Origin: Eurosta solidaginis
Lineage: Eukaryota; Arthropoda; Insecta; Diptera; Tephritidae
Reading direction: 5' to 3'
NCBI RefSeq assembly: GCF_040869045.1
Contig: NC_090319.1
Span: 344,824,302 to 344,888,301 of the forward strand
DNA length: 64,000 bases
Shown here: positions 1 to 10,500 of the stretch, in pieces
Position numbering within the stretch: the first letter of the stretch is position 1
Layout: each line of letters starts with the position of its first letter
The notes under the pieces: model-generated
The model's database searches: none
The model's input: only the letters and a program-made list of their open reading frames with translations
Told to the model about the DNA's origin: nothing
Program-made: the position numbers and the translations under genes

Positions 1-279
1 CGTTATAATTCCATACGCAAATTATCTTTTTTAAGGTGCTACAACTGTATTATACAATTTCAATAACACTTTTACTTCGCTCATTACACTGAATACTTAA
101 AATATTGATAATAGCTATTGCACCTTTTGAGGTCTTCCTTGGTTTGCTCATTGTCTCATTGTGTGCTGTGTTTTTATTTCGTCATTCCTATTTTTGTCAG
201 CAGCCAACGTGCAAATATATACTCGCAGATAACAAAACTTAATAATTATTCAGCATATTATTGACAACAACTATACTCA
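1..279 (+). promoter_or_regulatory. Upstream flank of the TatD-like gene
   Basis: AT-rich sequence ahead of the ATG at 280. It presumably contains the promoter and 5' UTR. I see no convincing TATA box at a set distance and no open frame. Confidence 0.3.
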
Positions 280-3200
280 ATGGCACAATCTATTGCTGGT
301 GCTGCCTCATCAGGTAAGAACAAAGAAACTGGTGCAGTCGCTGATATGACTGATGCGGTGGGCAGTAGCACTGGTTTGGGAGTCGTTGTGGATATGGATA
401 TGAAACATTGTTTCGAAAATCTTATTGTGATAGATGCAGGTGCTAATTTAACAAATAAAAAATATAGCCGTGATCTGGAATCGGTTATACAAAGAGCAAA
501 AGATGCAGGTAAGACAATGGATAGGCTCTGTAGTATTATGGATAACATATAGCTATTGCCATGTCGATTTCTGTATTAAATGTCTGCACCAAGACATAAA
601 CATATGTAATATAGCTATTGTGTTCACATTGAGGTCTTTTTTATGACTTTTTAAGATAAAAATGTTGTGCCCAGTCAATCGTAAATTAGTTGTAAAGGTA
701 TGCACATATATGTAAGAATTTACACACCCATTGTCCAACTAATAGGGGTAGTCATAGATTATCTTGTATCGCCCAACGATGTCTATTCGGAACGATTGGA
801 CATACAAAGATCGTTTCGCCTTCCGGATCACTGTAGCGTATTTCAGGCCGAGCTTGCGGCTATACAAGAAGCTGTGCACAGCCTTAGGCAGAGGGTAGTC
901 TCTCAGAAGCACATTAACATTTTCTCAGACAGTCAAGCAGCCTTTGACTCTGACAGAACTAATTCTGAAACTGTAATAGGCTGTCGCAGATCAATTAACG
1001 TGATGGCTGAACAGTTTATTCTGCATCTGGCATGGATTCCAGGACATAGGGGCATACCAGGTAATAAGATGGCGGATGAGCGGGATTCAAAGGGTTGTGT
1101 AGCGCAATATATAGCTTCTCCAACCCAATTGTCAACCTCACCTTCGAGCGGCAAATCCCGTTTCACTAACAGACGAGGCTCTGGCGACCCCAAGCTCCTC
1201 ATGGAACTTGGGGGTGGGGAGGGAGGGATGGCCTGAAGGTTTAATGTGGCCATATAAATCGTTCCCTAGATGGTCGGGCCAGCACCTTAATGGTGCTGTG
1301 TTACCGGAGCGTATCGGATCTGTATCCGACAAAGGACCATCACATCGATAACACTCCCCAAAGCCTTCGGGGAGTAACTAATCGCTACAACAACAACAAC
1401 AACATGGCGGATGAGCTTACAAAAAGGGTACCTCCCTTCCACTTTCGCCATCCTGGAAGAGGTTGGACATGACACTCTCCACCTGCAAGCTCAAGATAAA
1501 GGAGGCTGTACTGATGGAAGCCGAAACCAGATGGAAGCATCAGGACGATTGCAACACGGCGAAACTCATATGGCCGGAATGGAATGAGAAGAGATCGCGA
1601 GAGCTTCTCACCCTTCGTAAGAGGGATGATTGGGGCTCCATTTAACTACTATTGTAGAAGCTGCGGCAACGAGGAATTGCCTGAAAGACATCTACTCTGC
1701 GAATGTCTAGCTCTCGGTAGAAGAAGGCAACGTTTTATGCGCAAGATGTTTCTCGTAGATCTGACTGATAGAGCTAGGGTAAATACGACGCTTAGTTAGC
1801 TTCACAAACTCAAAGAAGTGGTTTGATTAGGAGAGTGTAGGAAGAAATCCGTGTGGTTTCACAATGCGCCTATAAAGGCCTAGGTGTGCCGCTTCTATGC
1901 GGACGGCAGCCACTTAAACCTGACTTAACCTAACCTACGGCAACCTAATAAGACCGCAGATATAAAATAAATAAAAAAATTGATATAATCTAACTATATT
2001 TATTGTCTTTTTTACATATCTGTAAAAACTCAACATTTGATACAAAACCTTATCTTTATATAGGTGTCCAAAAAATTATGGTTCCAGGTACATCAGTGAA
2101 ATCTAGCAAAGAAGCCCTACGTCTATCACGTATATATCCCGATATAATTTACTCGACTGCTGGCATACATCCACACGACTCAAAATCGATCATAGAAGAA
2201 CCAAATACTTGGTTCGAATTTGAACATATTGCGGCATCACTGGAATGCGTCGCTATCGGTCCATGTGGTTTAGATTATCAACGTGACTTCTCCGAGCCTG
2301 AAACGCAAAAACTAATTTTTGAAAAACAAATACGTTTAGCTTGTAATTTGAATAAGTCACTCTTGATACATGAACGTTCCGCGCAACAAGATGTACTGGA
2401 TATACTTGATAAGTATGAAAGTATTTTATAGATTTGTTTGAATATTCATTTTTTATACACACACAGGTTCGAGAATTTACCGCCTATAATCATAAGAGGA
2501 TTTATGGGCACAACGGAAGATGCAGTTAAATATCTGAATAGAAGATTCTATATTAGTTTAACTGGTTATTTGTGCAAGGTAATACTGGAATAGCCCACAA
2601 CTCCCTTGTTCATAAAAATATAAAACGTTTATGAACCTTCTTAAAATGACCTCCATACAAATTTCTTTTTGTAGGTTAGGTTTATGAATAAGGGGCGATT
2701 CTTCAGTGCGAGTATAAACTAAATGATGGGTAGAAATTAACCCTGCCACTTCGGCCGCTTTTACCCTTATCCTATGCGGCTAATTTTACCAGTTACGAAA
2801 ATTACAAAAATCTTGGCATATTCTAGTTGCTTTGAACAAAAAAAAAAAAAAAAAGAAACAAAAAAGTGTATCCATGTTAATGTACACGAATTTCTAAAAC
2901 AATATTAATACTTTTTAACACAAAATTTATGTAGCTCAAATGAGCAGCAAAATTTTATAGCAACACCATTTCAAATAAAAAAAAATAATAAATGTAAGGC
3001 GCGATAACCTCCGAAGAGATCTAAGGCCGAGCTTCTCTTCCAATTTGCGTCGTGCTCCTCTTGATTTTTCCCTACAAATTGGCCGGACGGGACCTACATG
3101 TTTTATGCCGACTCCGAACGGCATCTGCAAGGCAGATGAGTTTTCACTGAGAGCTTTTCATGGCAGAAATACAATCGGAGCGCTTGCCAGACACTGCCGA

Positions 3201-5581
3201 GGGGCGACCCCGCTTAGAAAAATTTTCTTCTAATTGAAAAATCTTATTTCTAAAATTTTTGATGTTGCTTTGCCCGGGAGTTGAACCCAGGGCATACGGT
3301 GTGATAGGCGGAGCACGCTACCATCACACCACGGTGGCCGCCATTTCACTAGTAAATGATAAAGCGCCACTTAGAAATATCAGTAAATTTTAAATGAAAA
3401 ACCGTCATATGAAAATGAGAATAGTCAATTGTAAATACGAAGAGTCACTGCGATATGAGAATAGTCATTTGTAAATGAGATAGCTTCAAATGAAAACGCG
3501 AAAGCTTAATTTGTATTTGAGAATAGTCAGATGGAACTGAGAGTGTCAGATGGAACTGAGAGAGTCAGATGTAAATGCGAAAGCGTCATATGGAAATGAT
3601 AATAGTCAGTTGTACGGAAGTCCTGCATTTAGCACTGTGCCCGCTAATGCTGATCCCCGTCGAGACTCTGGGAAAAAGTAGAGTAGAGCAATAGCTGCAA
3701 TATTTATGTAGATCAATCGGAGGATGGAGCAAAGAGATCAGAAACTGAAGGAAACTGCGAGAGAGCATTCAACGTCGTTTCATGGAAATGCTTCTCACTC
3801 CAAGATATCGGTCGACAATTTTCCATATAGTCTTATTATCCTAAGAGGATATGACCGTTGCCACATACATAGCTTATCTTTATTACCATTTTAATATTCT
3901 CAATTTCAAATTACATTTTCGCATTTTCATTTAACGCTTTCTCATTTACAAGGGACTGTTCTCATTTCTATATGATGCTTTCGCATTTACAATTGACTAA
4001 TCTCATTTCCATATGCCGGTTTCACATTTACAATTGACTATTCTCATTTACAATTGTCATGGCCTAGAAGGTTTAATGAGGTTGTTGTTTTTGTTGTTGT
4101 TGTTGTGGCGATAAGGTTGCTCCCCGAAGGCTTTGGGGAGTGTTATCGATGTGATGGTCCTTTGCCGGATACAGATCCGGTACGCTCCGGTACCACAGCA
4201 CCATTAAGGCGCTAGCCCGACATTCTCGGGAACGATTTATGTGGCCACATTAAACCTTCAGGACATCCCCTCCCTCCCCAACCCCAAGTTCCAGCAGGAA
4301 CTTAGGGTCGCCAGAGCCTCGTCTGTTAGTGAAACAGGATTCGACGCGGCTAGTTGAGGTTGACAATTGGGCTGGAGAAGCTATATATAGCGCTGCCAAC
4401 CTGAGGGTTGCGCTACACAGCCCCTTGAATCTGGTATTTTAGTCGCCTCTTACGACAATCATACCTACCGCGGGTATATTCTGACCCCCTAACCCGCTGG
4501 GGTTTAATGTGGTTATATTAATCGTTCCCGAGATGGGCAGGCTAGTACTCTTATGGTGCTTTGTTGCCGGAGTGTACCGTATCTGTCTCCGGCAAAGGAC
4601 CATCAACATCGATAACACTCCCCAAAACCTTCGGGGAGTGTCTTTATCGTTAATACAATAACAACGCTTTCTCATTTACAATTGGAAATGGTGTAGTCAC
4701 CTTTAACTTGAGATTAAACTCGCACTTAAAAACCAGGCCTAAGGGGTAAATATACGCACCATCGCGCTTTTATTTTAATATGCTATCTTCAAACTTGAGT
4801 CACCTAAAAATGATGGCTAACTTTTATGCTCCGGAGTTATCACCTTAATATTCTAGCCCGACTACTTCGCGAAACGATTTGATATGACCACCACGAATAA
4901 CGTATTAAACTAGTACCTCTTTCATAACAGGACAAATCAGATAGTGGAGTACGTAAACTCTTAGAAAATGGAACACTTCCTATTGATAGACTGCTCGTTG
5001 AAACGGATTCGCCATTCATGTATCCAAATACAAGAGCTTCCAAGTTACCGCAACATGTTAAGACTGGAATAACAGAACGCTCACTTTTATACTTGCATAG
5101 GTGAGTAGGTCAGCTTGTGGCCTTTGTATATATCTCAAACACCCGTATACATAAACATGTATATATAGTTAACTTTATAGGTGCTAACCAACAGATTTTT
5201 CATACTGCGTTTTTCACTGATTTTGGTATGATATAGGTATTAAAACACACCCGCAGCAAATATTAGAAAGAGTTAAAACGTCTAAGAACTGAGTTATGCC
5301 GTTTTTGAAAGGCTGCATCTGCATGTAGTGAATGTAAAAAAAAATTATTTTGCTTCTTCTAAGAATTTTCAAATTTGTTGGTTAGGCACTTTGAGAACTA
5401 AGCTAACAATCTGTATAATTCTTAATTTTTCTTGCTTTTCAGATATTGCACTTTTCAACGTAATGAGCCCTGTAGTTTACCTGCCATAGTAGAAATGATA
5501 GCTGCATTCATGAATAAGACCCCAGATGAAGTAGCTTTAGCCACTGCATTCAATGCATTAAAACTCTTTGGGTTATCCTAA
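280..5581 (+). CDS. TatD-family deoxyribonuclease/hydrolase, five exons
   Basis: Exons 280-508, 2064-2412, 2467-2578, 4931-5100 and 5443-5581 join with consistent phases and GT-AG introns into a 332-residue frame ending in TAA. Signatures in order: DAGANL near residue 50, GIHPHD, GPCGLDYQRDFS, LIHERSAQ, RGFMGT, LTGYLC, VETDSPF and QRNEPCSLP, followed by the typical C-terminal ATAFNALKLFGL. This is the order of the TatD TIM-barrel metal-dependent nucleases, linked to DNA repair and apoptotic DNA degradation, and the length is usual for the family. The start at 280 is the first ATG with a good context (caATGg). Two positions that usually bind metal are changed: the Glu of GECGLD is Pro and the His of HCFTG is Arg-Gly, while HPH, the HER histidine and the ETD aspartate remain. 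I believe animal paralogues share this pattern but cannot check. Introns 1 and 3 are filled with mobile elements. Confidence 0.93.
740..1935 (+). mobile_element. Non-LTR retrotransposon 3' fragment with RNase H domain
   Basis: Lying in intron 1 of the TatD-like gene, this fragment encodes an RNase H-like stretch (FQAELAAIQEA, FSDSQAA, LAWIPGHRGIPGNKMADE), as found in the I and R1/LOA groups of non-LTR elements. The domain is interrupted at 1082-1403 by a short insertion; beyond it the frame resumes at ADELTKR (from about 1409). A frameshift near 1640 precedes the C-terminal Cys-His motif (YCRSCGNEELPERHLLCEC, 1640-1712). After the last stop at 1797 a 3' UTR-like segment ends around 1935 in a CCTAACCTAA run. 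The RT and endonuclease are missing, so this is a 5'-truncated dead copy in sense orientation to the host gene. Confidence 0.8.
1082..1403 (+). mobile_element. CAA-tailed SINE-like element, copy 1
   Basis: About 322 bp from GGGATTCAAAGGG to a (CAA)n tail. It is flanked by an exact 13-bp duplication ATGGCGGATGAGC at 1069-1081 and 1404-1416, which is the RNase H ADE codon region of the host retrotransposon. A near-identical copy with its own target duplication lies at 33380-33700. The simple-repeat tail, absence of terminal inverted repeats and variable-length duplication are those of an element moved by target-primed reverse transcription. No coding capacity is seen. Confidence 0.85.
2975..3345 (-). 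mobile_element. tRNA-derived SINE
   Basis: Read on the minus strand from 3345, the head has a tRNA-like block: GGTGTGATGGTAGCGTGCTC resembles a pol III A box and GGTTCAACTCC, about 40 nt further on, a B box (GGTTCNANTCC). An unrelated body follows, and an A-rich tail reads as T-rich plus-strand sequence at 2975-2990. It sits in intron 3 of the TatD-like gene, antisense to it. Too degenerate to be a working tRNA gene. Confidence 0.75.
4081..4500 (-). mobile_element. CAA-tailed element, copy 3 (longer form)
   Basis: On the minus strand this matches copies 1 and 2 over their whole length and ends in (CAACAA)n, read as TTGTTG at 4083-4106. It extends about 60 bp beyond their start, through sequence including TACCCGCGGTAGG (about 4468-4480). 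That suggests copies 1 and 2 belong to a shorter subfamily or are truncated at the same point. Confidence 0.7.
4501..4665 (+). mobile_element. CAA-tailed element, partial copy 4
   Basis: Plus-strand copy of the 3' half, from GGTTTAATGTGG to AATACAATAACAA. It abuts copy 3 head to head, so the pair forms an inverted duplication inside the foldback-like element. Confidence 0.65.
4830..4905 (-). mobile_element. CAA-tailed element, short diverged fragment
   Basis: CTCCGGAGTTATCACC followed by CTAGCCCGAC and GAAACGATTT aligns in order with the minus-strand form of copy 3. It lies just upstream of exon 4 of the TatD-like gene. Confidence 0.5.
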
Positions 5582-7550
5582 AATATCAATGACTGTGATG
5601 ACACTTTTCTAGACTGCTTTGGTTGAGAGCTTAAAGCATCTAAAAATTAAAGATGAATGAAGAAGCACTCGACTTACATTATTAAACAACCATATAAGCA
5701 AATAATTCATTGTTAAGAAATTAGAAAAAAAGCAAGTGCCAAATTTTTTATAAATACACGCAATATGTGGTCATAAATCATCATTATACATACATTTATC
5801 AAGCTATTATTAACGCAATGATTTGCAAGACTTCGAAAGTGCCTTAAGAAATGTGCGAAAATCAAACTATTGTTGTGAGGAAAACTGCACCAAAACGACC
5901 AAGAAAGAACTATACGCCATAACCAGCAAATATTTATCGAAAACGATTTAATTATTATTTTTTGTTCATTATTTATTAACAACGACGTGTTTTTTCGAAC
6001 ACATGCAAGTCCTTTATATACTCATTAAGCAGCCAAATTTATGAATCGTTTAAATTGCGTGTGTATTGCATAAATACATATGTATATCGCTTCCTATGAA
6101 AATAAAACTAAAAAAAGGAAAAGGCAAATTAATATTGGACTGAAAAACGGAATGTGAATCAAGAGTAAAAGGTGTACCAAAAATGTATTTGATCTTAGTG
6201 AATCTATACATATGTATATGAACTTGTACTTTAAGCTCCGTCCAATGGCGTTTTTATTTGACCAATAAAACATTATACACAATTAACACAATACATCGAC
6301 ATTAGCACCACCCTTGTATGCCTATATGCCATTAAAATTAAATTAATATGCAATCATTGTTGAATTAAAACGTAAAAACGCATAACAAGAGTGCTTTTCG
6401 GTACTTTTAAAAAACAGAAGAAGCCAATTTTGAGTCAAGGTGCAGCTGACTTAACACCCTAGTTTTATGTATGTATATTTGTTTTTTTAGTATTTCATAA
6501 GTTATTTTTTTACGCCTTTAACTTGTAAATATTTATTATTGATATTGTTCGTTATTTGTTTTGTGCTGCTGCGAAATGTTTTTATGGATAATGATATACG
6601 ATACAGACACGCATCTACATACATATATATGCAAATTTTAGTCATATTTAGCTTTTAAGCCAGAGGTTACGCGCATAGAAACACAGAAAATGTGATCATT
6701 TTTCATTACGGTACTCTATTGTTATTTATACATACATACATATCCGCATATACATATATAGCATAGAAGATTTACATAAATAAATAAACTCAAAATTTGT
6801 TTGAATAATTTTAAAACAGTTGTTTTAATAAATTTTTTTTCTTAAATATGTAAATGTAAGTATGTGGGCCAATCCATGTTCCTTCAACGAAGTTCGTTCT
6901 TTTTTTTTCAGAAGAATTTAACAATTGAATAGGCGGCTCGAAGTGTTTGGAAGCGCCAATCATAATTGTGCAGCAACGCGAAATAAAAATCTTTTATTAT
7001 GGAATAGATCAAAGCTTTTTTTATATATATTTTTTTTTTTTTTCGTTTATCATAAACTATAATACATGTAGTTTAGCCCTTTCAATTATTGGAAGAGTTC
7101 TATTTTTGAAATCATATTATTCGGTCAGTGGTGGGATTCTTGTTCTGTGAAAAGATGAATTGAAAACAAAATTTATTAAAATATACGAATTTTTTTCATT
7201 ATTTCATCGTTTCACAGAACAAGAATCCTCCAACCCACCCTCCCAATGAAAAAGGTTAAGCACAATTTTTTTTTATATACAAATTGCTAAAACAAATATA
7301 TTAAATTTAATTTTTACCAATTTAATTTTAAAACCTTTTATACATATGTATATCGAAAAAAAACTGCAAAGTAGTAACAAATATTATTTTTTTGTTGAAT
7401 TATTTTAAGAAATTATTTTAAGATAAAACCTAAGAAAAATAGTTGGTATTTTAAAAAACAACAAAAAGATCATTTTGTTTTTTTCTAATCTAACGTACAA
7501 AATAGTAATTTTTTCTAACATTAACTTCATAAAGAAAATAACAAACCCAA
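5582..7550. other. AT-rich intergenic stretch
   Basis: Holds the 3' UTR of the TatD-like gene (AATAAA-like signals at about 6099-6105) and then low-complexity AT-rich sequence. I see no coding exon. One short inverted repeat is present: GGGATTCTTGTTCTGTGAAA at 7132-7151 pairs with its reverse complement near 7210-7233, across a loop of about 60 bp. Confidence 0.6.
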
Positions 7551-10500
7551 TTTTTATACTCAGTTGAGCAGAGCTCACAGAGTATATTAAGTTTGATTGG
7601 ATAACGGTTGGTTGTACATATATAAAGGAATCGAGATACATATAGACTTCCATATATCAAAATAATCAGGATCGAAAAAAAATTTGATTGAGCCATGTCC
7701 GTCCGTCCGTCCGTCCGTCCGTCCGTCCGTCCGTTAACACGATAACTTGAGTAAATTTTGAGGTATCTTGATGAAATTTGGTATGTAGGTTCCTGAGCAC
7801 TCATCTCAGATCGCTATTTAAAATGAACGATATCAGACTATAACCACGCCCACTTTTTCGATATCGAAAATTTCGAAAAACCGAAAAGTGCGATAATTCA
7901 TTACAAAAGACCGATAAAGCGACGAAACTTGGTAGATGAGTTGAACTTATGACGCAGAATAGAAAATTAGTGAAATTTTGGACAATGGGCGTGGCACCGC
8001 CCAATTTTAAAAGAAGGTAATTTAAAACTTTTGCAAGGTGTAATTTGGCAGTCGTTGAAGATATCATGATGAAATTTGTCAGGAACGTTACTACTATTAC
8101 TATATGTACGCTTAATAAAAATTAGCAAAATCGGGGAATTTTAAAAAAAATTTTTTTTTAAAGTAAAATTTTTACAAAAAATTTAATATCTTTACAGTAT
8201 ATAAGTAAATTCTGTCAACATTCAACTCCAGTAATGATATGGTGCAACAAAATACAAAAATAAAAGAAAATTTCAAAATCGGCGTGGCTCCGCCCTTTTT
8301 CATTTAATTTGTCTAGGATACTTTTAACGCCATAAGTCGAACAAAAATTAACCAATCCTTTTGAAATTTGGTAGGGGAGTAGATTTTACGACGTTAACTG
8401 TTTTCTGTGAAAAAGGGCGAAATCGGTTGAAGCCACGCCCAGTTTTTATACACAGTCCACCGTCTGTCCTTCCGCTCGGCCGTTAACACAATAACTTGAG
8501 CAAAAATCGATATATCTTTACTAAACTTAGCACACGTACTTATCTGAACTCACTTTATCTCGATATAAAAAATGGCCGAAATCCGACCATAACCACGCCC
8601 ACTTTATCGATATCGAAAATTACGAAAAATAAAAAAATGCCATAATTCTATACCAAATACGAAAAAAGGGATGAAACATTGTAACTGGATTGGTTTATTG
8701 ACGCAAAATATAACTTTGGAAAAAACTTTGTAAAATGGGTGTGACGCCTACCATATTAAGTAGAAGAAAATGAAAAAGTTCTACAAGGCGAAATCAACAG
8801 CCCTTGGAATCTTGGCAGGAATACTGTTAGTGGTATTCCATATATAAATAAATTAGCAGTACCCGACAGATGATTTTCTGGATCACCTGGTCCACATTTT
8901 GGTCGATATCCCGAGAACGCCTTCACATATACATCTAAGGGCCACTCGCTTTTAAAACCCTCATTAATACCTTTAATTTGATATCCATATCGTACAAACA
9001 CATTCTAGAGTCACCCCTGGCCCACCCTAATGGCGATATCTCGAAAAGGCGTCCACCTATAGACCTAATGCCCACTCCCTATTAAAATGCTCAGTAACAC
9101 CTTTCGTTTGATACCCATATCGTACAAATATTCTAGAGTCACCCCTGGCCCACCCTAATAGCGATATCTCGAAAAGGCGTCCACCTATAGACCTAATGCC
9201 CACTCCCTATTAAAATGCTCAGTAACACCTTTCGTTTGATACCCATATCGTACAAACATTCTAGAGCCACCCCTGGCCCACCCTAATGGCGGTATCTCGA
9301 AAAGGCGTCCACCTATTGAACTAAGGATTACTCCCTTTTAAAATACTCATTACCACCTTTCATTTGATACCCATATCGTACAAACACATTCTAGAGTCAC
9401 CTCTGGCCCACCCTAATGGCGATATCTCGAAAAGGCGTCCACCTATAGACCTAATGCCCACTCCCTATTAAAATGCTCAGTAACACCTTTCGTTTGATAC
9501 CCATATCGTACAAACATTCTAGAGCCACCCCTGGCCCACCCTAATGGCGGTATCTCGAAAAGGCGTCCACCTATTGAACTAAGGATTACTCCCTTTTAAA
9601 ATACTCATTACCACCTTTCATTTGATACCCATATCGTACAAACACATTCTAGAGTCACCTCTGGCCCACCCTAATGGCGATATCTCGAAAAGGCGTCCAC
9701 CTATAGACCTAATGCCCACTCCCTATTAAAATGCTCAGTAACACCTTTCGTTTGATACCCATATCGTACAAATATTCTAGAGTCACCCCTGGCCCACCCT
9801 AATAGCGATATCTCGAAAAGGCGTCCACCTATAGACCTAATGCCCACTCCCTATTAAAATGCTCAGTAACACCTTTCGTTTGATACCCATATCGTACAAA
9901 CATTCTAGAGTCACCCTTGGTCCACCTTTATGGCGATATCTCGAAAAGGCGACCACCTATTGAACTAAGGATTACTCCCTTTTAAAATACTCATTACCAC
10001 CTTTCATTTGATACCCATATCGTACAAACACATTCTAGAGTCACCTCTGGCCCACCCTAATGGCGATATCTCGAAAAGGCGTCCACCTATAGACCTAATG
10101 CCCACTCCCTCTTAAAATGCTCAGTAACACCTTTCGTTTGATACCCATATCGTACAAACATTCTAGAGTCACCCCTGGCCCACCATAATGGCGATTTCTC
10201 GAAAAGGCGTCCACCTATAGACCTAATGCCCACTCCCTCTTAAAATGCTCAGTAACACCTTTCGTTTGATACCCATATCGTACAGACACATTCTAGAGTC
10301 ACCCCTGCCCACCCTAATGACGATATCTCGAAAAGGCGTCCACCTATAGACCTCATGCCCACTTCCTCTTAAAATGCTCAGTAACACCTTTCGTTTGATA
10401 CCCATATCGTACAAACATTCTAGAGTCACCCCTGGCCCACCCTAATGGCGGTATCTCGAAAAGGCGTCCACCTATAGACCTAATGCCCACTCCCTATTAA

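Larger units (their letters stand above)
3345..4690. repeat. Foldback-like element with repetitive inverted arms
   Basis: The left arm (about 3345-3616) is built of degenerate blocks of about 24-28 bp of the type AATGAGAATAGTCAATTGTA. The right arm (about 3890-4060, resuming at 4664-4690) has the same blocks in reverse complement (CAATTGACTATTCTCATT). A unique middle (3617-3890) separates them. The right arm is split by two CAA-element copies at about 4081-4665. This is the layout of foldback (FB) elements: long inverted ends made of short direct repeats. No transposase frame is present. Confidence 0.6.

Noticed and set aside
3264..3345. Functional tRNA gene on the minus strand
   Set aside because: tRNA-like head only, with mismatched stems and a SINE body attached.
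7124..7240. Inverted repeat as a terminator or regulatory hairpin
   Set aside because: Eukaryotic intergenic sequence; a short inverted repeat alone does not support a regulatory call.
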